A stretch of 64,000 nt of DNA from Streptomyces guryensis (lineage in GTDB: Bacteria; Actinomycetota; Actinomycetes; Streptomycetales; Streptomycetaceae), in contig NZ_JAJSBI010000001.1 of the NCBI RefSeq assembly GCF_021261325.1, positions 124,001 to 188,000 on the forward strand, given 5' to 3'. Position 1 is the first letter of the stretch, and every line of letters starts with the position of its first letter. This document shows positions 46,338 to 55,182 of the stretch, piece after piece. The notes below the pieces were generated by a model. It ran no database searches. It was not told the DNA's origin and worked only from the letters and a program-made list of their open reading frames with translations. Position numbers and translations under genes: made by a program.

Positions 46338-47966
46338 ATGGAGCGGTACCGAACACCACGGCCGGGCACGCCACACCCACGCACCCGTAGGCCGCACACG
46401 CCGCACCCACGCACCCGTAGGCCGCACACGCCGCACCCACGCACCCGACGGCTGCGCGCAGCGCTCCTCGCCCTCACGGCGACGAGCGGCCTGCTGCTCA
46501 CGGCCTGCGGGGCGGGCGGCGGCTCCAACAGCAGCAACAAGGCCTCGGACGGTTCGCACCGGACGGGCTTCCCGGTCCCGGCCGCCCCGACGGCCGGCGA
46601 GCAGAAGGGCGAGGACAGGTTCGCGAGCCCGTCCCCGACCTCCGACGACCACCTCTCCACCTTCGCCCTCGATGTCGACACCGCCTCCTACGGCTACGCC
46701 CGCCGCACCCTCGCCGCAGGACAGCGCCCCGACCCGTCGACCATCCGCCCCGAGGAGTTCGTCAACAGCTTCCGCCAGGACTACGAACGCCCCGACGGCA
46801 ACGGCTTCACGGTCACCGTCGACGGCGCCCGCACCGGCGAGAAGAACTGGTCCCTGGTCCGCGTCGGCCTCGCCACCCGCCCGGCCACCGAGACCGGCGA
46901 ACGCCCGCCCGCGGCCCTCACCTTCGTCATCGACATCTCCGGCTCCATGTCCGAGCCCGGCCGCCTCGACCTCGCCCAGAAGTCCCTCGACACGATGACG
47001 GACCGGCTCCGCGACGACGACTCGGTCGCCATCGTCACCTTCAGCGACAAGGCCGAGCAGGTCCTGCCGATGACCCGCCTCGGCAGCCACCGCGGCAAGA
47101 TCCACGAAGCGATCGACAGTCTGGAGCCGACCTACTCCACCAACCTCGGCGCGGGCGTCGAGACCGGCTATGCCACCGCCGTCGAGGGCCGCCGCAAGAA
47201 CGCCACCAACCGCGTCGTCCTCATCTCGGACGGCCTCGCCAACGACGGCGACACCGACCCGGACTCCATCCTGAACCGCATCTCCTCGGCCCGCCGCGAG
47301 TACGGCATCACGCTCTTCGGCGTCGGCGTCGGCAGCGACTACGGCGACGCCCTCATGGAACGCCTCGCCGACAAGGGCGACGGCCACACGGTGTACGTGT
47401 CGGGGGAGGCCGACGCCCGCAAGGTCTTCTGCCAGGACCTCCCGCAGAACATCGACCTGACCGCCCGCGACGCCAAGGCCCAGGTCGCCTTCGACCCCGC
47501 CACGGTCGCCGAGTTCCGCCTCGTCGGCTACGACGACCGCCAGGTCGCCGACGGCGACTTCCGCAACGACCGCGTCGACGGCGGCGAGGTAGGCCCCGGC
47601 CACACGGTGACCGCCCTCTATGCCGTCCGCACCAGGCCGGGTGCCGACGGCCACCTCGCCACGGCCACCGTCCGCTGGCTCGACCCCGACACCCGCGACC
47701 CGCACGAGAAGTCCGGCGAAGTGGAGACCGGCGCCCTCCACGACTCCCTCTGGGAGGCGAGCCCCCGCTTCCAGGTCACCGCCGTCGCCGCCTACTTCGC
47801 CGACGCCCTCCGCCAGAACGACGAACGGTGGCGCCCCCTCCCCGGCGCCCCCGGCCTCGGCGAACTCCACCACCGCGCCGAGAACCTGGCGGACCGGACC
47901 GAGGACAAGGACGTACAACAGCTCGCCGACGCGATAGAACAGGCAGACCGAGGCGGCCAGGACTAG
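46338..47966 (+). CDS. von Willebrand factor A domain lipoprotein (YfbK-like)
   Basis: This 542-residue protein has an unusual basic N-terminus of 40 residues made of tandem TPHPRTRRPH units, then a lipoprotein signal (LRAALLALTATSGLLLTACG, lipid-modified Cys57). A YfbK-type extension follows (LSTFALDVDTASYGYARRTL near 115), then the VWA domain with the MIDAS motif FVIDISGSMS near residue 195 and VLISDGLANDGDT. It is anchored on the outer face of the membrane. Role unknown; VWA domains bind protein partners through a metal. The repeat-bearing extension may be a false long start, but no later ATG precedes the hydrophobic core. Confidence 0.85.
   Translation: MERYRTPRPGTPHPRTRRPHTPHPRTRRPHTPHPRTRRLRAALLALTATSGLLLTACGAGGGSNSSNKASDGSHRTGFPVPAAPTAGEQKGEDRFASPSPTSDDHLSTFALDVDTASYGYARRTLAAGQRPDPSTIRPEEFVNSFRQDYERPDGNGFTVTVDGARTGEKNWSLVRVGLATRPATETGERPPAALTFVIDISGSMSEPGRLDLAQKSLDTMTDRLRDDDSVAIVTFSDKAEQVLPMTRLGSHRGKIHEAIDSLEPTYSTNLGAGVETGYATAVEGRRKNATNRVVLISDGLANDGDTDPDSILNRISSARREYGITLFGVGVGSDYGDALMERLADKGDGHTVYVSGEADARKVFCQDLPQNIDLTARDAKAQVAFDPATVAEFRLVGYDDRQVADGDFRNDRVDGGEVGPGHTVTALYAVRTRPGADGHLATATVRWLDPDTRDPHEKSGEVETGALHDSLWEASPRFQVTAVAAYFADALRQNDERWRPLPGAPGLGELHHRAENLADRTEDKDVQQLADAIEQADRGGQD
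46371..46447 (+). repeat. 30-base tandem repeat encoding the lipoprotein N-terminus
   Basis: Two perfect 30-base units (46381-46410, 46411-46440) with partial copies on both sides, encoding repeated TPHPRTRRPH. Confidence 0.9.
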
Positions 47967-48013
47967 AACATCAGTCCACGGAAGCCTGCTGACCGCGGCC
48001 CCATTGACCTTTC

Positions 48014-48029
48014 CTTACTTGCGAGTAAG
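48014..48029. promoter_or_regulatory. Palindromic operator upstream of the acyl-CoA ligase
   Basis: CTTACTTGCGAGTAAG has perfect six-base arms around TGCG, 35 bases upstream of the ligase start. TTACTNGCNAGTAA-type sites are bound by TetR-family regulators of fatty acid metabolism; the regulator is not adjacent. Confidence 0.5.
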
Positions 48030-48063
48030 TTGACCTCCCAGTCAGAGCCGACTGGGAGCCGTC

Positions 48064-49986
48064 ATGGGCGTTCGCAAGGACTTGAAAAGGGCAAAACGGC
48101 GCACCGACCTCGCATCCCGCACCAGGGTCGAGGTCACCAGGGACGAGGACGGGACCGTACGCGAGGCCCGCACCCCCGCCCTCGCCGCGCGTCCGGCCAC
48201 CGGCAGTACCGCCGACCTCCCCTTCACCAACGCGACCGAGGCCCCCGACGCCGTGGTCCTGCGGCGCAGGCACCCCAACGGGTCCTGGCAGCCGGTGACC
48301 GCGGCGGCCTTCGCCAGCGAAGTCACCGCCGTGGCCAAGGGGTTGATCGCGGCGGGCCTCGAACCGGGCGGCCGGGTCGCGGTCATGTGCCGCACCCGCT
48401 ACGAGTGGACGGTCCTCGACTTCGCGATCTGGGCGGCGGGCGGCCAGACGGTCCCGATCTACGCCACTTCGTCGGCCGACCAGGTCGACTGGATCGTCCG
48501 CGACTCGGAAGCCCGCTACGTCGTCACCGAGACCCTCGAGAACGCCGCCACGGTGACGACGGGCACGGCCCGGCACGAACGGCAGCCGCGCATCTGGCAG
48601 TTGGACGACCATGCCATGACCGATCTCGTCACCCTCGGCGGCGACGTCCCCGACGAGGAGGTCACCAAGCGCCGCACCGCCCTGACCCCCGAGACCATCG
48701 CGACGATCTGCTACACCTCCGGCACCACCGGCAAGCCGAAGGGCTGCGTCCTCACCCACGCCAACCTGCACGCCGAGGCCGCCAACACGGTCGAGCTGCT
48801 GCACCCGATCTTCAAGGAGGTCACCCGTCAGGTCGCCGCCACCCTCCTCTTCCTCCCGCTCGCCCACATCCTCGGCCGCACCCTCCAGATCGCCTGTCTG
48901 ATGGCCCGTATCGAGATCGGCCACTGCCCCAGCATCAAGCCCGACGAACTGCGGCCCGCCCTCAAGGAGTTCCGCCCGACCTTCCTCGTCGGTGTCCCGT
49001 ACCTCTTCGAGAAGATCCACGACACCGGCCGTGCGACCGCCGAGAAGATCGGCCGCGGCGCCTCCTTCGACAGGGCGGACCGCATCGGCGTCCGCTTCGG
49101 AGAGGCGTACCTGAACAGGTTCCTGGAGACGGGAAAGGGCCCGAGCCCCGCCCTCTACGCCGCCTGGGCCCTCTACGACCTGCTGGTCTACCGCCGTGTC
49201 CGCAAGGAACTCGGCGGCCGTATGCGCTACGCGATCAGCGGCGGCTCCCCCCTCGACCGCAACCTCAACCTGTTCTTCTACGCCGCCGGAATCATCGTCT
49301 ACGAGGGCTACGGCCTCACGGAGACGAGCGCCGCCGCCACCATCGTCCCGCCCCTCGGGCCCCGTCCGGGCACGGTCGGCGTCCCGGTCCCCGGCACCGC
49401 GGTGCGCATCGCCGACGACGGGGAGGTGCTCATCAAGGGCGGGGTCGTCTTCGGCGCGTACTGGAACAACCCGGCCGCCACCGACGCCGTACTGCGGGAC
49501 GAGTGGTTCGCCACCGGTGACCTGGGCTCCCTCGACGAGGACGGCTACCTCACCATCACCGGCCGCAAGAAGGACATCCTCGTCACCTCCGGCGGCAAGA
49601 ACGTCTCCCCGGCCGTCCTGGAGGACCGGCTGCGCAGCCGCCCGCCGATCGGCCAGTGCGTCGTCGTCGGCGACAACCGGCCCTTCGTCGCCGCACTGAT
49701 CACCCTCGACCCCGAGTCCGTCGCCCACTGGCTGACGGTCCGCAAGCTGCCGGCGGACACCCCGATGGCGGAGGTCGTACGGGATCCGCGGATGTGCGCC
49801 GACGTCCAGAAGGCCGTGGACTACGCCAACGAGGCCGTCTCCCGCGCCGAGTCGGTCCGTGCCTTCAGCCTCGTCGAGGGCGAGTTCACAGAGGACAACG
49901 GTTTGCTCACCCCGTCGTTGAAAATCAAGCGGCACGCCGTGACGGCGGCGTACGCGGAGGAGATCGAGGCGCTGTACGGCGGCTGA
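48064..49986 (+). CDS. Long-chain fatty-acid-CoA ligase (AMP-binding)
   Basis: This 640-residue adenylate-forming enzyme activates a fatty acid to its acyl-CoA. The ATP-binding loop is CYTSGTTGKPKGCVLTHANL near residue 220; the core motif YEGYGLTETSAA, the hinge region WFATGDLGSLDEDGYLTITGRKKDILVTSGGKNVSP and the C-terminal lysine in TPSLKIKRHAV are present. It resembles the FadD15 type. A palindrome likely to bind a fatty-acid regulator lies upstream. It stands alone, with small gaps on both sides. Confidence 0.92.
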   Translation: MGVRKDLKRAKRRTDLASRTRVEVTRDEDGTVREARTPALAARPATGSTADLPFTNATEAPDAVVLRRRHPNGSWQPVTAAAFASEVTAVAKGLIAAGLEPGGRVAVMCRTRYEWTVLDFAIWAAGGQTVPIYATSSADQVDWIVRDSEARYVVTETLENAATVTTGTARHERQPRIWQLDDHAMTDLVTLGGDVPDEEVTKRRTALTPETIATICYTSGTTGKPKGCVLTHANLHAEAANTVELLHPIFKEVTRQVAATLLFLPLAHILGRTLQIACLMARIEIGHCPSIKPDELRPALKEFRPTFLVGVPYLFEKIHDTGRATAEKIGRGASFDRADRIGVRFGEAYLNRFLETGKGPSPALYAAWALYDLLVYRRVRKELGGRMRYAISGGSPLDRNLNLFFYAAGIIVYEGYGLTETSAAATIVPPLGPRPGTVGVPVPGTAVRIADDGEVLIKGGVVFGAYWNNPAATDAVLRDEWFATGDLGSLDEDGYLTITGRKKDILVTSGGKNVSPAVLEDRLRSRPPIGQCVVVGDNRPFVAALITLDPESVAHWLTVRKLPADTPMAEVVRDPRMCADVQKAVDYANEAVSRAESVRAFSLVEGEFTEDNGLLTPSLKIKRHAVTAAYAEEIEALYGG

Positions 49987-50105
49987 CGGCCTGACCAGGT
50001 CACTCGTGCGGGTGATCCATGACTGGTCGCCCGACTCAAGTGGTGCAATTAAGTGATATATGACTGTGTGTCATTAATGTGCGGAATTGCGGCAAAGGAG
50101 GATGA

Positions 50106-51308
50106 ATGACCCCTCGTCGCCGCCGGTCCGCCCACAGGCGACTGGCGTTCATCATCGCCGGAGCGGTCGCGTCAGCGGCTCTCGCCTGGGGCCCGGCCTC
50201 CCCCGCCGATGCCGCACGGCACCCCGAGTCGCAGGGCGCCACGCCCGTGGTGCCCGGCGCACAGGCTCCCAGCCCCGCGCCCGTGGACGACGCGCGCGCC
50301 TACTCGGTGGCGGACGTGCGGCGGGCCGCGTTCGGCGCGTTCCTCGACTCCGAGCCCGAAGGGCTGGTGCGGCTGAAGGAGTTCAGCGGCTGGCTGGGCG
50401 GCACCGAACTGCGCGTGGGGCACACCTATCTGCCGGGGGACGTGTGGGAGAACATCGAGGGCGGTTACGGCTTCCTCGACAGCTGGGCCAAGTGGCGGCT
50501 GGCCAAGCCCGACCGGCTGCTCGTGCTCAACGTCCCGCTGATGGAGCACAACGAGGCGCAGGTCTCCGACATCGCCGTCGCACGGCTGCTGCGGCGCGCC
50601 GCGGCCGGCGAGTTCGACGAGCACTTCCGGCTGCTGGCGAAGCGCCTCGTCGACCTGGGTGCGACGGACACGGTCCTGGTGCTCGGCTGGGAGATGAACG
50701 GCGTCACGTACACCCACCGCTGCGGCCCCGACCCGGAGGACTGGATCCGGTACTGGCGGCGCATCGTCACCGTCATGCGCTCGATTCCCGGCCAGAAGTT
50801 CAAGTTCGACTTCACCCCGAACCGGGGCCAGGACGCGATTCCGTGGCCGAAGTGCTACCCCGGTGACGACTTCGTCGACATCGTCGGCATGGACTCGTAC
50901 GACCAGCCGCGCGGAATGTCGTTCGACGAGGAGGTGGCGGAGCCCTACGGCCTGAAGTTCCACGTGGACTTCGCGCGGGCGCACCACAAGCCGATCTCGT
51001 ATCCGGAGTGGGGTCTGTACCGCAACGGCGACAACGTCACGTACATGCTGCGCATGCTCGCCTGGATGGACGAGCACAAGCCGCTGTACAACGCGATCAC
51101 CGACTACTGCCCGCACGGCGTGTGGCTGTGCACCGACAACCCCCGGGCCGCGGCCATCTACCGTGCGGTGCTGGCCAGTTCCGTCCTGCCGGAGCCGACG
51201 CCGGGGCCCGTCGTCCCCGTCCCGCCCGCGCCCGTGATTCCCCAGCCACCGGAGCCGACACCGGTGCCGCTGCCGACGCCGCTTCAATCGGCGGAGCGCC
51301 GGCGGTGA
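50106..51308 (+). CDS. Secreted glycoside hydrolase, GH26 beta-mannanase-like
   Basis: This 400-residue protein has an export signal (RRRRSAHRRLAFIIAGAVASAALAWGPASPADA, cleavage after ADA near residue 36, with twin arginines), a GH26-like barrel and a proline-rich tail (about 355-400). Likely acid/base Glu is in VLVLGWEMNGVTYTH and nucleophile Glu in ISYPEWGLYRNGDN. The start has AAAGGAGG four bases ahead. It may trim or degrade a mannan-like or other surface polysaccharide. It converges on and overlaps by 25 bases the last gene of the polysaccharide operon. Confidence 0.82.
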   Translation: MTPRRRRSAHRRLAFIIAGAVASAALAWGPASPADAARHPESQGATPVVPGAQAPSPAPVDDARAYSVADVRRAAFGAFLDSEPEGLVRLKEFSGWLGGTELRVGHTYLPGDVWENIEGGYGFLDSWAKWRLAKPDRLLVLNVPLMEHNEAQVSDIAVARLLRRAAAGEFDEHFRLLAKRLVDLGATDTVLVLGWEMNGVTYTHRCGPDPEDWIRYWRRIVTVMRSIPGQKFKFDFTPNRGQDAIPWPKCYPGDDFVDIVGMDSYDQPRGMSFDEEVAEPYGLKFHVDFARAHHKPISYPEWGLYRNGDNVTYMLRMLAWMDEHKPLYNAITDYCPHGVWLCTDNPRAAAIYRAVLASSVLPEPTPGPVVPVPPAPVIPQPPEPTPVPLPTPLQSAERRR

Positions 51309-52216
51309 TCCGCAGGACCGGGATCGCGGTGAGCGATGACGATCAGTTTGTTGCCGCGTCCCGCGCGACGGGCCGCGCCTTCGAGCCGGGGCCATGCACG
51401 GGCCATGGCGCGGCTCGGCCAGGATGCGCCCGCATAGCGAGTGAAGATCTCCTGCATCTTCGCCCGAGGAGACGTCGGGCGCTGCACCGAGACCACCTTG
51501 CAGCCCAGTCGGCCCAGGATTGCGCGCATCCCGGCTTCCGTGAAATAGATCTTGTGCTCCCAGTAGTACATGTGGCCCGTCAAATCCACCCGGCCGCGAC
51601 TCGCGGCATTCACTGCCAGAATGAGCGGGCGTACCGGGAACGACGCATCCGGCGTCTCGAAAATGACCGTGCCGCCCGGACGGAGTTTCTGCAGAGCCAG
51701 GCCCAGCACGGGAAACGGGTCGTAGAGATGCTCGATGACATCCCACAGCGTGACCACATCTGCGGTGGCGTCGGGCAGCAGCGAGTCCAGGTCCTCGCTG
51801 AGAGCGACCCGCAATCCGCGGGAGCGCGCCATGGTCACGGCATCGGGGTCCACGTCGACTCCGTATGCGTTGGCATAGCGGGTCTGGGCGAAGGAGACGA
51901 AGTTGCCGATCCCGCATCCGATATCGAGGACTGTTTCGATCGGTCCGGTCAGCCGCTCGGCTTGATCGAGTGTCGCCGTGTACCGCTGCTCGTAGCCACG
52001 GCGGACATCCTCACTCGCGTACAGGCCGAACTTGTACTCCTCCCAGTACTCGCTGACCGGTTCCGTTTTGGCGCGGGCGGCAAGCGTCAGGTCGGGCCGG
52101 AAATATTCAGTGCGGCACTCCCGGCATCGGACCAGTCGATACCGGTCTTCGACGACCATGCGCAGCGATTTTCCCTGCCCAGGACACGCCGGACACCGGA
52201 GGTCTGGCACTGTCAT
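51284..52216 (-). CDS. SAM-dependent methyltransferase with N-terminal zinc ribbon
   Basis: This 310-residue protein has a zinc-ribbon-like N-terminus (LRCPACPGQGKSLRMVVEDRYRLVRCRECRTEYFRP, four cysteines) and a class I methyltransferase (VLDIGCGIGNFVSFA; YGVDVDPDAVTMAR; LWDVIEHLYDPFPVLGLALQKLRPGGTVIFETPD). This plan is common in polysaccharide clusters, where it methylates a sugar. AAAGGGA lies four bases before ATG 52216. It is 40 bases after the acyltransferase gene on the same strand, so it probably ends the operon. Confidence 0.85.
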   Translation of the reverse strand: MTVPDLRCPACPGQGKSLRMVVEDRYRLVRCRECRTEYFRPDLTLAARAKTEPVSEYWEEYKFGLYASEDVRRGYEQRYTATLDQAERLTGPIETVLDIGCGIGNFVSFAQTRYANAYGVDVDPDAVTMARSRGLRVALSEDLDSLLPDATADVVTLWDVIEHLYDPFPVLGLALQKLRPGGTVIFETPDASFPVRPLILAVNAASRGRVDLTGHMYYWEHKIYFTEAGMRAILGRLGCKVVSVQRPTSPRAKMQEIFTRYAGASWPSRAMARAWPRLEGAARRAGRGNKLIVIAHRDPGPADHRRRSAD

Positions 52217-52256
52217 GCTGTCCCTTTCATTTTATTTGCAGTGAATCCAGACTGAT

Positions 52257-53378
52257 TTATGCGCCCTGATTTGCCCGAAGTGGTTCGGCGTTCCGGCGCA
52301 GGACCTTCTTCGCCCCGCGCCGGGCGGCGTCATGGCAGAGGGTGGCGGCGAGCAGCGGCAACGTGCGCCGGCCGGCCAGCAGGAAACGCTGGTTGAAGAC
52401 CGTCTCGGGGCACCAGCGGTACTTGTACGGCTCGTCGCCGCGCAGCAGGCTCAGGACCCGGCTCTCGCTGCGGGACGCAAGCTCGCTCGACGCGCGCATC
52501 AGCATCGTCGCCACGTCCACTTTGCGCTCCCGCAGCTGCGGGTGGAAGCCGTACAGGTAAATGCCCGCCAACCCGCCCGACAAAAGAGTCAGATTGACTG
52601 CCACCACCGAGCCCTCGAACAGGAACTCCGTCACCGCCGCCTGGCCGGACCGGGCCATGGGGACCACCGACCGCATCAGGTGTTCCAGAAACCGCGGCCG
52701 GGTGTGCTCCGGCGTGATCTTCTTGCCCTCCCACTGCAAACGGTGCAACTCGAGCAGTCGCCGCAGCGCGGTCTCCATCTCGTCATGGCTCACCACATGC
52801 CACTCGACACCGAGCCGGGCGAGTTTGTTCATCTTGTTGCGCACCACCCCCTGGGCGCGTGCCGACGGCAGCCGTTTGACCAGCTCGGTCATGGGTACCG
52901 CGGGCAGCTCCAGGCACATCGAGTCGCGCAGACGGCGGCGCGGACCGTGCCAGTGCCGGTAGACCTGCTCCACCGCGCTGCCCGGGCGGACCTCCCGGAA
53001 GTCGATCAGAGCGGTGCGGGCGGCGTCGGCCAGGGCGTCCGCCAGCGCAAGGCTGCCGTGCTCGGCCACAGCCTCGTCGAGCAGTACGTCGCAGAAGTCG
53101 GAGATGGCGCTGCCGATCGGCACCAGCTTGGGCACTGGCTGCCGCACGCGCATCAGCGGCGCGGCGGCCACCAGTTCATCGCCCTGGCGGACCAGGAAGA
53201 GCCGCAGCGCGTCCGGTGTGCCGTACGACAGCCACCAGGAGTGCAGCCAGGCATGGCTCTGGAACGCTGTCGCCGACGGGCAGGAGCCGTGCAGCCGTCC
53301 CCACTCCTCGGCCAGTGCGCCGAACGTCCGCTCGTCGGTGCACAGCTCCACCGACAGCCCGCGGCCGGACGCGGTCAT
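52257..53378 (-). CDS. GNAT-like FemAB/CelD (BcsL) family acyltransferase
   Basis: This 373-residue protein is a CelD/BcsL-type acyltransferase: SATAFQSHAWLHSWWLSYGTPDALRLFLVRQGDELVAAAPLMRVR near residues 35-80, and RNKMNKLARLGVEWHVVSHDEMETALRRLLELHRLQWEGKK, typical of this branch. Members occur in cellulose and exopolysaccharide clusters and probably modify sugars or precursors with acyl groups. The ATG overlaps the Wzz-like stop (ATGA). Confidence 0.82.
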   Translation of the reverse strand: MTASGRGLSVELCTDERTFGALAEEWGRLHGSCPSATAFQSHAWLHSWWLSYGTPDALRLFLVRQGDELVAAAPLMRVRQPVPKLVPIGSAISDFCDVLLDEAVAEHGSLALADALADAARTALIDFREVRPGSAVEQVYRHWHGPRRRLRDSMCLELPAVPMTELVKRLPSARAQGVVRNKMNKLARLGVEWHVVSHDEMETALRRLLELHRLQWEGKKITPEHTRPRFLEHLMRSVVPMARSGQAAVTEFLFEGSVVAVNLTLLSGGLAGIYLYGFHPQLRERKVDVATMLMRASSELASRSESRVLSLLRGDEPYKYRWCPETVFNQRFLLAGRRTLPLLAATLCHDAARRGAKKVLRRNAEPLRANQGA

Positions 53379-54043
53379 CCGAGTGTCCCGTGGGCGTCCG
53401 CGGCGTGGGTCGGGCCGGGCACCACGGCCTGGGCCGGGGCGTCGTCCGCCGAGCGCCGCGGCCTGGCCAGCAGCGCGAGGCCGCCCAGCAGACCGCCGGC
53501 GCTCGCCCCCACGAGCGAGGTCAGTTTCCAGGACGCGGACGACGGCTCGGTGGGCCTCAGGGCACGCGAGAGGCGCTCGAGTCGGATTCCGGTGGTTGCC
53601 TTGGTGTGGTTCGCCTGGGTGACGAGTGCTCCGGCGACGGCGTCGGCCATCTCGACGGCCTTGCCCGGGCTCGACGAGGTCGCCGAGACCGCGACCATCG
53701 GCGCGTCCGGCGAGGTCGCGACCTGCATGCTCTGCCGCAGCTTCGAGGCCGGCACACCCGCCGCCACCTGCGCGTCCCCGAGCACCGCGAGCTGCGGGGC
53801 CACGCGGCCGTAGGCCTGTGCGAAGCCGAGCGCGTCGGCGCAGTCGACGTCGGACCGGCCGGATGCCACGGCGATGACGGAACTCGTCGCCGTGTACTGC
53901 GCGGGCTGCAACTGCCCGTACGTGCCGCCGGCCACAGCACCGAGCAGCGCGCCGGCCGGCAGCAGCCACCACGAGGGCAGCAGCTTCACACGCCCGTCTG
54001 CCCGGCGGGACGGCCGTGTGCGCTGAGCGAGGTTGTCGGTCAT
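53375..54043 (-). CDS. Wzz-like chain-length determinant/polysaccharide co-polymerase
   Basis: This 222-residue protein has two membrane segments (LLPSWWLLPAGALLGAVAGGTYG near residue 25 and LTSLVGASAGGLLGGLALLA near 178) flanking an external loop with QYTATSSVIAVASG and MVAVSATSSSPGKAVEMADAVAGALVTQ. This is the Wzz/YveK layout, without a tyrosine-kinase domain. It would set chain length in Wzy-dependent synthesis. Overlapping ATGA junctions tie it to both neighbours. Confidence 0.78.
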   Translation of the reverse strand: MTDNLAQRTRPSRRADGRVKLLPSWWLLPAGALLGAVAGGTYGQLQPAQYTATSSVIAVASGRSDVDCADALGFAQAYGRVAPQLAVLGDAQVAAGVPASKLRQSMQVATSPDAPMVAVSATSSSPGKAVEMADAVAGALVTQANHTKATTGIRLERLSRALRPTEPSSASWKLTSLVGASAGGLLGGLALLARPRRSADDAPAQAVVPGPTHAADAHGTLG

Positions 54044-55182
54044 GGAGAACTCACTTCCAGGTTCGAGCCGGCCAGAGCGGCCGTGTACACATCCATCAAC
54101 TGCCGGGCGCTGTGCGCGATGTCGTAGCGGTGCACAGCGGCCGGCACGGTCCGGTCGCCAGGTCCCGCCGCCTGCAGCCGCAGCAGTTCCCGCGCGTACG
54201 CCGCGGCGCCGCCCACGACGCGCCGGGCACCGGGTGCCGCCTCCGGCGGCAGGTCCTCGACGGCGGGGCAGTTCGCGTAGAGCACGGGGAGCCCGGCCGC
54301 CAGCGCCTCCACAACGGCCAGGCCGAAGGACTCCTCCGCCGACGGCGAGGCGAGCACGTCCATCGCGGACAGCAGGGCGACCAGGTCCGGTGCGTCGTCA
54401 CCGGGGTCGGGCAGATACGGCCGCTCGCCCGTCAGCACCATCCGGTCCGCGACGCCCAGCTCCCGCGCGATGCGCCGCAGCATCTCCTCCTCGGGCCCGC
54501 CGCCGACCAGCAGCAGCCGTACGTCGCCGGGGAGTTGGGGCAGTGCTCTCACCAGCAGCTCGAAGCGCTTGCCCGCGGCGAGGCGCCCCACACCGCCGAC
54601 GACGTACACGTCCTGAGGCAGCCCGTAGAACGCCCGGGCCTTCTTGCGGCCGACCTCGTCGAAGCGGAAGCGGGGCGCGTCGATGCCGTTCGGGATGACG
54701 CGGATGCGTGCCCCGGGAACGCCCCAGTGACGCAGCCGCTCGCCGACCGTCGGTGACACGGCGACCGTTGTGCGGCCGAGGCGCTCGCCCGCCAGGTACA
54801 GCGCGCGGACGCCCGGGGTCAGCGGCCGGCCCTCCAACCGGGTGTCGCCGATCGAGTGCTCGGTGGCCACGACGGCCCTGACTCCCGCGAGCCGCGCCGC
54901 GATCCGGCCGTAGAGACAGGCCCGGTACAGGTGGGTGTGCACGAGGTCGTAGCCGCCGGACCGGATCAGCCTGGTCAGGCGGGGCAGCGCGCCGAGGTCG
55001 TGGTTGCCCCGTATCCCGAGGTGGGTGACGCGGACGCCGTCGGCGGCCAGGCCCGCGGCGACCGCGCCGGGGTTGGTCAGGGTCACCACGTCGCACTGTG
55101 CGGGAAGATGCCGCAGCAACAGGCGCAGCTGCTGTTCCGCGCCGCCGACGCCGAGACCGGTGATGACGTGCAGGGCCCTCAC
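54040..55182 (-). CDS. GT4 family glycosyltransferase
   Basis: This 380-residue protein is a GT-B retaining glycosyltransferase: LHVITGLGVGGAEQQLRLLLRHL at the start (donor-side Gly-rich loop), VHTHLYRACLYGRIAARLAGV, VIPNGIDAPRF, VGGVGRLAAGKRFELLVRAL, and the GT4 Glu pair in ASPSAEESFGLAVVEALAAGLPVL. It moves a sugar onto the growing lipid-linked unit at the cytoplasmic face. The GTG start overlaps the deacetylase stop. Confidence 0.9.
   Translation of the reverse strand: MRALHVITGLGVGGAEQQLRLLLRHLPAQCDVVTLTNPGAVAAGLAADGVRVTHLGIRGNHDLGALPRLTRLIRSGGYDLVHTHLYRACLYGRIAARLAGVRAVVATEHSIGDTRLEGRPLTPGVRALYLAGERLGRTTVAVSPTVGERLRHWGVPGARIRVIPNGIDAPRFRFDEVGRKKARAFYGLPQDVYVVGGVGRLAAGKRFELLVRALPQLPGDVRLLLVGGGPEEEMLRRIARELGVADRMVLTGERPYLPDPGDDAPDLVALLSAMDVLASPSAEESFGLAVVEALAAGLPVLYANCPAVEDLPPEAAPGARRVVGGAAAYARELLRLQAAGPGDRTVPAAVHRYDIAHSARQLMDVYTAALAGSNLEVSSP

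Noticed and set aside
46371..46447. CRISPR-like repeat cluster
   Set aside because: The 30-base units are contiguous, in frame and coding, with no unique spacers.
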